Assembly: GCA_027596195.1 (NCBI GenBank)
Contig: JADGJG010000478.1
Coordinates: 1 to 18,793 of the forward strand
DNA: 18,793 nucleotides
Direction of reading: 5' to 3'
Source of the DNA: Podochytrium sp. JEL0797
Taxonomy: Eukaryota > Chytridiomycota > Chytridiomycetes > Chytridiales > Chytriomycetaceae
Position 1 is the first letter of the stretch. Each line of letters begins with the position of its first letter. Shown here piece after piece: positions 1-8,510 of the stretch. The translations under genes and the position numbers were made by a program. The notes under the pieces are model-generated. The model did no database searches, was not told where the DNA came from, and saw only the letters and a list, made by a program, of their open reading frames with translations.

Positions 1-532
1 CAAGTCCGGCAGATACTAGCACAGCAAAGGCAAGCCATTCTCCAACAACCACAAACTGAATGACGATGGGCAGAGCATAGATGATGGGAGAGAAGTATAC
101 AATATTTGAGTAGATGCGACGCGTTCTTTCTGAGACCATCACTTCAACCACGACTCTGGACCGTATCCAAGAATAACACAAGAGGAGCCCGCTTTCAAGA
201 AGTGGGCCCATGAGCAAGCCTTTGTAGAGAGCGTGGCTCTCCGTAGCAGAAGTGGTCGGCGAATAACTCCATGCTTGGCACGCAAAATCGATTGCAATGA
301 TCACGTACACTGCTACCAGTAAAACATTTTGAGGTGACGCCACTTCGCGAAACGTGTATTGCTGGTTTCTCGCCGGAATCTCGACGCGCAGAATGAAGTA
401 CGCCAGCAACACCAAGGACAGAGTGGCGAGACTGGAGAGCGTGGCCTCCGCAATTAAGCATATACGATTGAAGAAAAGAACCGCTTTCACATCTGCAGCA
501 TCGATGGCGGCCAAGTTCATGGTGGTGGACAT
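1..532 (-). CDS. Seven-transmembrane-type membrane protein, tandem copy 1 (partial, 3' end off window)
   Basis: Reading the minus strand from the ATG at 530-532, the frame stays open to the window edge, giving about 177 residues without a stop. The product is the paralogue of the gene at 698-1645: base 1 aligns with base 1081, and the two stay in register to about 520 with no net indel. The visible part covers the N-terminus and roughly the first four membrane segments plus the start of the fifth. A second in-frame ATG at 518-520 opens the block MNLAAIDAADVKAVLFF, which is shared by both copies, so either start is possible. Protein identity to copy 2 is roughly 80-85% by eye, with changes clustered after the second membrane segment. 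Function is not recognised. It could be a receptor or another polytopic membrane protein. The gene is intact as far as it can be seen. Confidence 0.75.
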   Translation of the reverse strand, partial: MSTTMNLAAIDAADVKAVLFFNRICLIAEATLSSLATLSLVLLAYFILRVEIPARNQQYTFREVASPQNVLLVAVYVIIAIDFACQAWSYSPTTSATESHALYKGLLMGPLLESGLLLCYSWIRSRVVVEVMVSERTRRIYSNIVYFSPIIYALPIVIQFVVVGEWLAFAVLVSAGL

Positions 533-697
533 GTTTTTGGGTTTCTCAAAAGGACAATGTAATTGCCGCAAACAATGGGAAAGACATCGGACATATACAA
601 CAATGCAAAAGACAATGGGAAAAGTAATCAATCTGCGAATCAGGTGTGAAAAAAATGGATACACACAAAAAACAAAAAATAAAAAATAAAAACAAAG
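533..697. other. A-rich spacer between the two 7TM paralogues
   Basis: These 165 bases separate the start of copy 1 from the stop of copy 2. The part next to the 7TM stop (about 647-697) is strongly A-rich on the plus strand, that is T-rich on the coding strand just after the copy 2 stop. It may serve as the 3' processing region of copy 2 and the promoter of copy 1. No gene is visible. Confidence 0.4.
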
Positions 698-1645
698 CTA
701 AACCGTCTTGGCGGTCAAAAACTCAGTCGCTTTGGAACCCGCACTCTGTCCACTCAACATGGCCGGTCTCACCAACACTGCCTTCATAAAAAACAACACG
801 CTGGGCATCGCGAGCATCAAGACATCCCTCGAAACACTGAACACGCAACCAGTAAACCAGTATTCAATGAGGAGAGGATTCTCTGAATACTTCATCAGAG
901 CAAGCTGGCTCGCAATGTACGCCAGAAGGACTGATATTCCAAGCACAGAGACAGCAAGTCCGTAACGCGAAATGACAAAGTAGAACAGTGGGACGTCGAG
1001 ATTATTCTGCTTGTTGTTGAGCTCGAGCTTGATGAAACAGAAAGTAAAGAACGCGTCCATGGCGAGCGAGAGAGTTCCAGCAAGTCCGGCAGATACTAGC
1101 ACAGCAAAGGCGAGCCATTCTCCTACAACCGCAAACTGAATGACGATGGGCAGCGCATAGATGATTGGAGAGAAGTATATAATAGTGGAGTAGATGCGAC
1201 GCGTTTTTTCAGAGACAATAACTTCAACCACGACTCTGGACCGTATCCAAGAATAATACAGGAGGAGCGAGCTTAGGAGAACAGGACCCACGAGTAAAAC
1301 TTTGTAGATGGCTTGAATCTCGGAAGAGGAAGTGGCCGAAGAAAACCCCCATGCTTGACACGCAAAATCAATCGCGATGATCGCGTAAACGGCCACCAGT
1401 AAAACATTTTGAGGTGACGCCACTTCGCGAAACGTATGCTGCTGATTTCTCGCGGGAATCTCGACGTTCAGAATGAAGTACGCCAGCAACCCCAAGAACA
1501 GAGTGGCGATACTGCAGAGCGTGGCCTCCACAATCAAGCATATGTGATTGAAGAAGAGCACCGCTTTCACATCTGCGGCATCAATGGCGGCCAAGTTCAT
1601 GAAGTATTTTTCTGAGTTTCTCAAAAAGACAATGGAATTTCGCAA
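698..1645 (-). CDS. Seven-transmembrane-type membrane protein, tandem copy 2
   Basis: An intronless open frame gives 315 residues from the ATG at 1643-1645. Hydrophobic segments fall near residues 34-59, 80-98, 113-133, 151-174, 177-205, 220-248 and 263-290, so the layout is seven membrane spans with a short N-terminus and a short polar C-terminus (SGQSAGSKATEFLTAKTV). Basic residues after segments 3 and 5 (WIRSR, SEKTRR) resemble cytosolic loops. No DRY or NPxxY motif is seen, so membership of a known GPCR class is not supported. The first 15 residues are not conserved in frame in copy 1, where the matching DNA carries an indel. The second ATG, at 1598-1600 (MNLAAIDAADV), may therefore be the true start and would give 300 residues. 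It is transcribed divergently from NTE1. Likely a lineage-specific membrane protein family. Confidence 0.8.
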   Translation of the reverse strand: MRNSIVFLRNSEKYFMNLAAIDAADVKAVLFFNHICLIVEATLCSIATLFLGLLAYFILNVEIPARNQQHTFREVASPQNVLLVAVYAIIAIDFACQAWGFSSATSSSEIQAIYKVLLVGPVLLSSLLLYYSWIRSRVVVEVIVSEKTRRIYSTIIYFSPIIYALPIVIQFAVVGEWLAFAVLVSAGLAGTLSLAMDAFFTFCFIKLELNNKQNNLDVPLFYFVISRYGLAVSVLGISVLLAYIASQLALMKYSENPLLIEYWFTGCVFSVSRDVLMLAMPSVLFFMKAVLVRPAMLSGQSAGSKATEFLTAKTV

Positions 1646-1736
1646 ACAATAGGAATGACATCAGACATCAACAATGAATGGTAGATGAGTGAATACGAAA
1701 AGCAATCAATCGCAGAGTCAACATTCATCATATTAA

Positions 1737-1754
1737 GTTGTACCCGGATTCGAA
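1737..1754 (-). pseudogene. tRNA-Gln 3' fragment (relic)
   Basis: Eighteen bases match the T-arm and acceptor end of the intact tRNA-Gln gene lying 91 bp away, with one mismatch; 15 in a row (1740-1754) are identical. On the minus strand this reads TTCGAATCCGGGTAC followed by AAC. The 5' strand of the T stem, the anticodon arm and the D arm are absent, so no tRNA can fold. It keeps most of a B-box promoter sequence. A chance match of this length beside the intact gene is unlikely. Confidence 0.6.
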
Positions 1755-1826
1755 TGCGAAGGTTTCGGGGATTGCATGAAGGAATTCTGCGACAAACCCA
1801 AAAACAATTGAGTGCTAAAGAAGTAA

Positions 1827-1897
1827 GGTCGTACCCGGATTCGAACCGGGGTTACGGGTATCAGAAACCCGGGTGCTAACCGCTACACTATACAACC
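1827..1897 (-). tRNA. tRNA-Gln: tRNA-Gln (anticodon CUG)
   Basis: The 71-nt minus-strand sequence folds as a full cloverleaf without an intron. The acceptor stem is GGTTGTA/TACGACC with one G-T pair. The anticodon stem CGGGT/ACCCG encloses the loop TTCTGAT, so the anticodon is CTG and the tRNA reads CAG. The T arm is CCCGG-TTCGAAT-CCGGG, which also supplies the B box. No CCA is encoded, as expected for a nuclear gene. A run of five T on the coding strand (1800-1804 reversed) about 22 nt downstream can end Pol III transcription. The sequence is identical to the gene at 8052-8122. Confidence 0.95.
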
Positions 1898-1930
1898 GAT
1901 GAATGTTGTGTTGATTGCTAGCCTATAATC
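1898..1930 (-). promoter_or_regulatory. Conserved tRNA-Gln 5' flank (TATA-like plus GCTAGCAATCAA)
   Basis: Read on the minus strand, the 33 bases before the tRNA match the 33 bases before the second tRNA-Gln gene (8019-8051) at about 27 positions. They include an identical 12-mer GCTAGCAATCAA at about -25 to -14 and a TATA-like GATTATAG just upstream. An upstream TATA-like element is known for tRNA genes of some fungi and plants. Here the match could also simply be the edge of a duplicated unit. Confidence 0.5.
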
Positions 1931-1987
1931 AAAAGGTTTGGGCATTTATTTCGGAGGAGGTGGTTATTTTGTTAGGGAGAATGTGCT

Positions 1988-2005
1988 GTGAATGCATGCA
2001 TTCAC
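1988..2005. repeat. 18-bp perfect palindrome upstream of NTE1
   Basis: GTGAATGCATGCATTCAC is its own reverse complement over all 18 bases. It lies about 130 bp before the presumed 5'UTR intron of NTE1 and about 90 bp from the tRNA-Gln gene. It could bind a dimeric regulator; no known factor is assigned. Confidence 0.6.
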
Positions 2006-2138
2006 CAGGCGCTTGGCGCGAATTGGAGTTTGATGTTGAACCTTGGAAATTCGGAATCTACTGGATTGACTGAATTCCATTTTCAACCTGGCTGTATACT
2101 TTTAAGTGAAATAATATTACTCTATTACCGATAAACGC

Positions 2139-2196
2139 GTGAGTAATGCGATGGTATGATGATCAATCTGTGCGAGAGTTGACTAATTTGTTGCAG
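2139..2196 (+). other. Probable 5'UTR intron of NTE1
   Basis: A consensus donor GTGAGT at 2139-2144 is followed, 58 nt later, by a branch-like GACTAAT and the acceptor TTGTTGCAG ending at 2196. The ATG of the conserved NTE1 N-terminus follows seven bases after this acceptor (2203). The intron would remove an upstream in-frame ATG at 2149-2151, which supports 2203 as the true start. Confidence 0.55.
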
Positions 2197-2202
2197 TTAA
2201 AA

Positions 2203-5200
2203 ATGCCAGAAATGGAGGCCGTGCAGATGCTCCAAGTGACGCCGCGCACGGTCACGTTGACGCTTCCCGTTCTTGTCGTTGTTCTTTCGATCGCGGCGAC
2301 GCTCTTTGTTGCGCTGCTCTTTGTGCGCTTTGTGGTGCTCACAAAGTACAAGGACCAGCCAAAAGTGCAGCCGCTGCCAAACACAAAATACGACGAGCCG
2401 CCCTTCGATCTGCGCCTCGAAGCAGATCCGGACCAGGACGAATCCGCTGAGAAGCACTTTGCCGATCTCGTCGATGTGTTGCGGAACGTGAAGGCGTTTG
2501 GGTATCTCGACAAGGGGGTGTTGAGTGAACTGGCGCGGTCACTAGTGGTATGGAATACTATATCGATCACCGTTATTCTTGATAGGAGGATACCTATAAA
2601 GAAGGAATACTTTTTAATTCTATTCGTATTCTCCGCATTCCCTAGACCAAAAAGGTCCGTGCCGGTCACACCATTATCGACGGTGATTCGGGAGCAGACG
2701 ACTCCATGTGCATTGTGCTTGACGGCGTTGTGGGCGTTTTCGTCAAGGGTCTCAAAAAGGGAAACTCGCTCGGCTTGAACAAACACCCCTCGACTCCCAC
2801 CTCGGCTTATGCGTATACCAACGGATATGATTCGGGCGGCAACTCAGACTCTTCGGATTACAGTTTCTCGTCCGACGACGACAATGTCGAATTGGGCCAT
2901 GCGCGTCTGAGTCTCAACGGATATCACCTCTTGAATCAGGTGCGTTTTTTATTTTTATTCGTACCATTCGAATCTACAATTATCGGATATTTAAAATTCA
3001 ATAATAGGTCCGCCGCGGAGGCGTCGTCTCGAGCATGTTTTCTGTTCTCAAAATCCTGACCGAGGAGATCGTGCTGCCCACCCCGAGCTCGACCCCCGCC
3101 CGTTCCCACGAATCCATCGATTCGCTTGCTCCCAACCCTGTCGAAATGCTCAACTTTCCCAAGGCAAATCGCTCGGCGGAATCATCCCCTGAATCGACTC
3201 CGCGTATCCTGGACGACATCTCCGGTCCGATGCCACCCACAGAATCTCCCCATCTCGTCAGAAAGAAGAGCTCTGAAGCCATCCCCATCAAATCTGCTAT
3301 GTCCACACCTCCTGAAATTTGCTCTCCCGGCGCCACCCCCCGCGGCTCTTTTGCCGACACCCATGCATTTCAAGCCAACGAAACTGTGATGAGAAACCCC
3401 CATGGCGTACGCATTGATCCCATCCACATGAAGGAGCCCACCACCGTCTCTCCTCGACACAGCTCCCTGATTCACAATGTCAACATTTCGACTGTCCAAC
3501 CCCCTGCTTCGCAACGACCCCCCATCACGAGTATCGCCTTGACGGACACGAAACTCTTGATTCTTCCTGCCGATGCATTCCGTCGTCTGCGATTCGCGTC
3601 CCTCCAAACACGCACTCCAAGTCTGAATAACCCGCAATTCCGCCGCGAGCCGCAACAGCCGAGCAACAACACCCCGGCTTCCCTCGCGCGAGTTCTCTTG
3701 ACGCGGTTCCTCGGCGTCACAGTATACAGTATGGAAAAGTATTTGGGTCTCAAGGGCGAAGTGCTGCATATCGAAAAGAGTGTGAGTGGAGGATCGGCGA
3801 GCGGTGTCGGGCCGTTGGACAAGGAAATGATTGAACGGTTGAGGAAGAGGTGTGGAGATTTGAGGGCCGTGGGTCCCACGATTATCGAAGGGGCGCGATC
3901 GAGTGGGGGAAGTGTTGTGAGTGGGTTGCTGGGGGTTGGGCTTGGGGTGAAGGATGGGGCGTTGACGGATTCCGAGAGGATGAATGGCGATTTCAGCGAC
4001 AGTTGAGTCTTTGGGCCCCTCTTCCAAATTCGGTTTCTGCTCGTCAATTTCTAACGTTTTCGCGATGTCTTGTTTCCGGCAGTTCCCGCGAGAGCAAAGA
4101 GTCCATCTCAGATGGAAGGCATGCGAAAACGCCACACAATGCGCAAACCAACCTCCAAAGTCTTTGAAGTCGACGCCTCCGAAAGCGAATCCGGCCGCAT
4201 CGGATACCCCCCCTTCCCACCTTCCGCCCCAATGATCACCGCCCCTCGCGTTAAACGCAGCACCGCCTTATCCCCACCACGAGGCCGCCAACCACGTATC
4301 CCGAGCGACAAATCGATCGCCGACCTCGCAACTGGTTTACCGCCAACGGAACGCGGCCGCTTGCCACTCCCCCTATCCTCCCTCAGCCGTCAACAACAAC
4401 AGCAAAACCAAAAACTGTTTGCCAACACGCTGCGCAACGTTTCGGGACCCACGACCCCTGCCGCGGTGTACCTCGACCACGGGCTTCCCGGGTTCATTCT
4501 GGACCCAGAGTCGGAACTCGACAAGCAGCTTGCGGAAGCCGTATTTGATTCCATCAGTTTGATTCTTGGGATGACGGCGCCTGCTGCGGTTGCGGCTGCT
4601 CCTGTGGTGGATGCGGCGGATATCTTTCGGCATCGGAGTAGCGTGGATTCGATTGATTCTACCACGGATGATGGGTTTGACTCGGTGTCAGTGTCGTCGC
4701 AAACGTCTTCTGATTTCTGGGGATTCGGTGGCGGTGGGCGGTCAGGCCTCCCAGCCGCGGCGGCGCATGTTCCCGGCGGTCGCGCCAAAGACGTGGTTGT
4801 TGTGAGTTTGGAGCGTGGCGATGTGTTGGTGAAGGAAGGAGAGCGTGTGGCAGGGGTTTGGTTCGTGATTGATGGGATTTTGGAGGCGAGTGTGAAGGAT
4901 CATACGAATGTGAGAAAGAAGGGGGTTTTCTTGGTGAAGCCGGGGAATTTGGCGGGGTATTTGAGTGCTGTTACTGGTGCGTTTTATTTCGTAGTTGGTT
5001 CCTTGTTGGGGGAGTTTTCTGACCGGTGTCGCGTGATTTCTTAGGTCGCCCTTCCCTCGTGACCATCAAAGCCAAAACCGACACCCAAGTGGGCTTCATC
5101 TCGAAACCCATCATTGAACGCTACGCCGAAAAGAACCCCCGCATCCTCCTGACCCTCGCGAAACGCCTCGAATCCCAAATCTCGCCCTTGGCCTACCAAC

Positions 5201-7537
5201 TCGATTTCGCACTTGACTGGGGCCACGTGAACGCCGGTCAGGTCTTGTACCGCCAAGGCGACCAAAGTGACTCCATCTTCATCCTCCTCTCGGGCCGGTT
5301 ACGCTCGATTGGCGAACACCCGGTGTCTCAGGACCCTCCACCTCCCGTGCAAGCCCCACCCCCAGAACAGGCGGGACTCCCCTCTGCGACTTCATCCCCC
5401 CCAAAACCCCCATCCACAAACAAATTCGAAATCTACGGCGAAATCGGACCCGGAGAATCCCTCGGCGAACTCGAAGTCCTCACCGAAACCCCCCGCCCCT
5501 CCACCGTTCACGCGATCCGCGACACGGAAGTTGCGATTCTCCCGAAAACCATGTTCAACGCCCTCGCGATTCGACACCCTGAAATGACGATTCAAATCTC
5601 GCGCATGTTGGCGGCACGGAGTCAAGGGTTGAGTGGGGTTGTTGCTGCGGCGGGGAGGGTAAGGGGGCAGCATCCGGGGGTGAGTATGAATCCGTTTGGG
5701 AGTGGACATGAGTGGGAGGAGACGTTGGGGACTTTGATTGGAGGTGGGGCGCCGAATCCGGCGTTAGCGGCTGCAGCTGTGGGCAAGAAGGCTGGGGGTG
5801 GGGGTGGTGGAGGGGCAGAGAGTGCCAAAAACAATTTTAATTTGAAGACAGTGGGGATTTTGCCGGTGAATTCGATGGTTCCGATTACGCAGTTTGCGGA
5901 GCGGTTGAAGCAGGGGTTGGAGCTTGTTGGGGCGTCTGTGGCGTTGTTGAATAACGCGACTGTGCTGGAGAAGATGGGGCGGTATTCGTTTAGTATGATG
6001 GGGAGGTTGAAGTTGATGAATTGGTTGGCGGAGCAGGAGGATACGCATCGGTTGGTGTTGTATGTGGCGGATGGGGGGATTGGGTCGCAGTGGACGCAGC
6101 GGTGTATTCGGCAGGCGGATTGTATTCTGTTGGTTGGGTTAGGAGACGAGGATCCGGCGATTGGGGAGTATGAGCGGTTGGTGTTGAGTTTGAAGACGAC
6201 GGCGAGGAAGGAGTTGGTGTTGTTGCATAATGAGAGGCTTTGTGTACCGGGGAGTACGGCGGCTTGGTTGAAAAGTCGGTTGTGGATTCATGCGCATCAT
6301 CATGTGAGTCTTGTGTGTTTGCGAACACGCGATGTTGATTGGAAATTTTTTGGGACAGGTCCAAATGCCGCTTTCCTCGCCCAAAATCCTGAACCGCGAC
6401 TCCAACAACAAAAACTCGCCCATGGACTTGCAAGCGCACTTTCAACGATTCTATTCGCAAGCCACGGGGCGATTGTTAAACCCGAACGCGCGCACCTCGC
6501 CCAACACGCATACGGGCATCCGATCCGATTTCGCGCGTATCGCACGAAGACTGCTCAACAAATCGATCGGTCTCGCTCTCGGCGGTGGTGGGGCACGTGG
6601 AATTGCGCACTTGTCCATCATCCGGGCTTTGGAGGAGGCTGGGATTCCGATTGATATGATTGGGGGCACGTCGATGGGAAGTTTTGTGGCTGGGTTGTAT
6701 GCGCGCGAGAATGACCATGTCAGTATTTATGGACGTGCCAAACACGTGTCGATGCTGTTGAGTTCCAAGTGGAGACAGTTTTTGGATTTGACGTATCCGA
6801 TTACGAGTTTGTTTACGGGACATGAGTTGAATCGGGCGATTTGGAAGGTATGGGAATATATCTTTTTTCTTGGTTGAGATTTGCTGACCGCGTTCTTTTA
6901 GTGCTTTTACGAAACTCAAATCGAAGATTGCTGGTTGCCCTACTTTGCCGTTAGCGTCAACATCACCGACTCTCGCATCGAAGTGCACCGCTCCGGTTAC
7001 ATGTGGCGCTACATTCGCGCCTCCATGTCTCTCTGCGGATATTTCCCCCCACTCTGCGACGACGGCAAAATGCTCGTGGACGGCGGATACCTCAACCTCG
7101 TTCCGGTTGACGTCCTCATTGACAAAGGCGCCGACGTGGCCATCGCCGTGGACGTGAGTCTCGGGTACAACACGAGCCCTGTAACCTACGGCGACTCCCT
7201 CAGCGGGTGGTGGCTCTGTTTCGCGCGATGGGTCCCTGGCCTAGTTTCTTCATACGGACAAATCCCAACTCTCAACGACATCCAAGACCGACTCGCATTC
7301 GCGGGGAGCACGGAGCGGTTGGACAAGGCCAAAGGCGGCGAGTTTTACCTCTGCCCGCCCGTCTCGCAGTATGGGGCGGCGGAGTTTGAAAAGTATCAGG
7401 ATATTTATCAGATTGGGTACAAGTATGGGAAGGAGATGGTGCGGCGGTGGGAGAAGGAGGGGACGTTGGAGAGGCGGTTTGGGATTGTGAGGGGGAAGGT
7501 GGAGGGGAGGAGGGGGAATCGGAGGGCGAGTATTTGA
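2203..7537 (+). CDS. NTE1: Lysophospholipase/patatin-like phospholipase NTE1, 7 coding exons
   Basis: Exons by frame continuity: 2203-2547, 2655-2939, 3008-4001, 4083-4976, 5045-6303, 6359-6847 and 6902-7537, giving 1633 aa. An N-terminal membrane helix spans about residues 17-46. Three cyclic-nucleotide-binding-like domains follow: the first (about 97-460) is interrupted by Ser/Pro-rich inserts, the second is about 775-885, the third about 890-1030 (GESLGELEVLTETPRPSTVHA region). A Rossmann-like segment (about 1105-1259) precedes the patatin domain, with glycine loop GGGGARG from 1334, nucleophile Ser1364 in GTSMG and catalytic Asp1482 in DGGY, so the enzyme should be active. The family deacylates phosphatidylcholine and lysophospholipids at the ER to glycerophosphocholine. 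Length is at the upper end for fungi because of long disordered linkers (about 235-380 and 545-775). The third intron (donor GTTGAG) is the least certain. Confidence 0.95.
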
Positions 7538-7800
7538 AGAGGAAAATAAACAAACTGGAAAATCCCGAGGAATAGCGTGTGTAGACCCACAGGTTTGAAA
7601 GCACGCTTTCTGAGGTTGAAAAGATTTCTTGGGCCCAATGGTTGTAAGCTCAATGGCACAGTGCTTTCAGCACACACTGTGGTATAACAGGTTTGGAAGC
7701 ACGCGCTTTATCTATTTGGCGCTTGTAGCCAATTTAGAGAAAACAGAGCACGGAATCAAACAAATCAAACGAGAGTAATCAAAAAAGACAAAAAAATTGT
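7538..7800. other. NTE1 3' flank with direct and inverted repeats
   Basis: No gene is seen. An AATAAA-like AAATAAAC follows the NTE1 stop at about 7544. An 18-base direct repeat ACAGGTTTG(A/G)AAGCACGC occurs at 7589-7606 and 7687-7704 with one mismatch. The first copy runs into the inverted repeat GAAAGC-AC-GCTTTC (7597-7610). Between the copies lies a nested hairpin, CACAGTG (7657-7663) with CACTGTG (7675-7681), whose inner part GTGCT-TTC-AGCAC also pairs. Confidence 0.55.
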
Positions 7801-7842
7801 TACGGTTTGCTACGGTCTGTTACGGCCGGAATTTTGTTACGG
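7801..7842 (+). repeat. Short array of TACGG motifs
   Basis: TACGG occurs at 7801, 7811 and 7821, exactly 10 bp apart, and again at 7838. A CCAAT box (about 7865-7869) and an ATG (7881) follow. The 10-bp phase would put the first three copies on one face of the helix. It looks like a promoter element for the plus-strand gene beginning at 7881. Confidence 0.4.
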
Positions 7843-7880
7843 TCGGTTACTTCTTCGAGCCGCGCCAATAGCAAACTGGC

Positions 7881-8510
7881 ATGAATTCTTCCACAACCCC
7901 ACCACCCGCTTCGCAGTCGTCTCAGGAGTTCACGCTGGCATCTGCGGGACCATCAGCAGCGCCCAACGCGAGAAACGCTCCGTTGGCGCATGCCCTGGGT
8001 TATATTTTTATAAAAATTAATTATAAGCTAGCAATCAAGACAATATATATCGGTTGTATAGTGTAGCGGTTAGCACCCGGGTTTCTGATACCCGTAACCC
8101 CGGTTCGAATCCGGGTACGACCTTTGCTAGGTATTTTTTGGATCAATCGGTTTTGGGGTTTTGCGCGGTACAGGCATCGCTTGTGCACGGGGGGTGACCT
8201 TTTCTACATCTCAACGAACATTCTTTGTAGCACGTTTTCTACCTCGGAACCCGAGGCTGAGAAGCCCGTCGCGTGCAGATACGGTTACGATTCGACGTGG
8301 ATCAACAACTACCAAATAAAAGACACGTCTCAAAAATGCACCCACGCAGCTGCAAAGCGTGTGGTCTGCAAGACGTGTTACCTCACGCCAAGTCCATACG
8401 GACTGGCGAATCCTTCCAAGGTGGAGTGGATTGAGGTGGAGTTGTCGGAATTTGAGAAGATGTATATCAACCGATTCACAATATATATTGATTTTCATCT
8501 CTCTTTTTGA
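7881..8510 (+). CDS. Hypothetical protein, exon structure uncertain; candidate intron contains tRNA-Gln
   Basis: Two coding-like pieces lie on the same strand. The first starts at 7881 (MNSSTTPPPASQSSQEF, Ser/Pro/Ala-rich) after a promoter-like stretch. The second, 8231-8510, begins after an acceptor-like TTCTTTGTAG and reads a Cys-containing segment (VACRYGYDSTW, KCTHAAAKRVVCKTCYLTP) before a stop at 8508-8510. Joining donor GTTGGC at 7982 to the acceptor at 8230 keeps frame and would make one protein of about 126 aa; that intron would hold the tRNA at 8052-8122. The pieces could instead be unrelated, or the second could splice onward from GTATAT at about 8462. The cysteine spacing hints at metal binding, but no family is recognised. 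Confidence 0.3.
8019..8051 (+). promoter_or_regulatory. Conserved 5' flank of second tRNA-Gln
   Basis: It matches the flank of the first tRNA-Gln gene at about 27 of 33 positions. It contains the TATA-like AATTATAA at about -33 to -26 and the shared 12-mer GCTAGCAATCAA at 8027-8038. Confidence 0.5.
8052..8122 (+). tRNA. tRNA-Gln: tRNA-Gln (anticodon CUG), second copy
   Basis: All 71 bases are identical to the gene at 1827-1897, in the opposite orientation. The cloverleaf, anticodon CTG and internal A and B boxes are intact, with no intron and no encoded CCA. A run of six T at 8134-8139 can end Pol III transcription. It lies inside the candidate intron of the gene called at 7881-8510. Confidence 0.95.

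Noticed and set aside
2273..2491. Arg/Ser-rich frames overlapping NTE1 exon 1
   Set aside because: They are alternative frames of the conserved NTE1 N-terminal membrane helix region and show no independent signature.
3182..4135. Long open frame on the minus strand opposite NTE1 exon 3
   Set aside because: The plus strand encodes recognised NTE1 sequence here. Openness of the antisense frame follows from codon bias, and its peptide is low-complexity.
6311..6358. Continuation of the NTE1 frame through 6304-6358
   Set aside because: A GTGAGT donor and GGGACAG acceptor remove this 55-nt stretch, and the joined protein (HAHHH to VQMPL) fits the family better.
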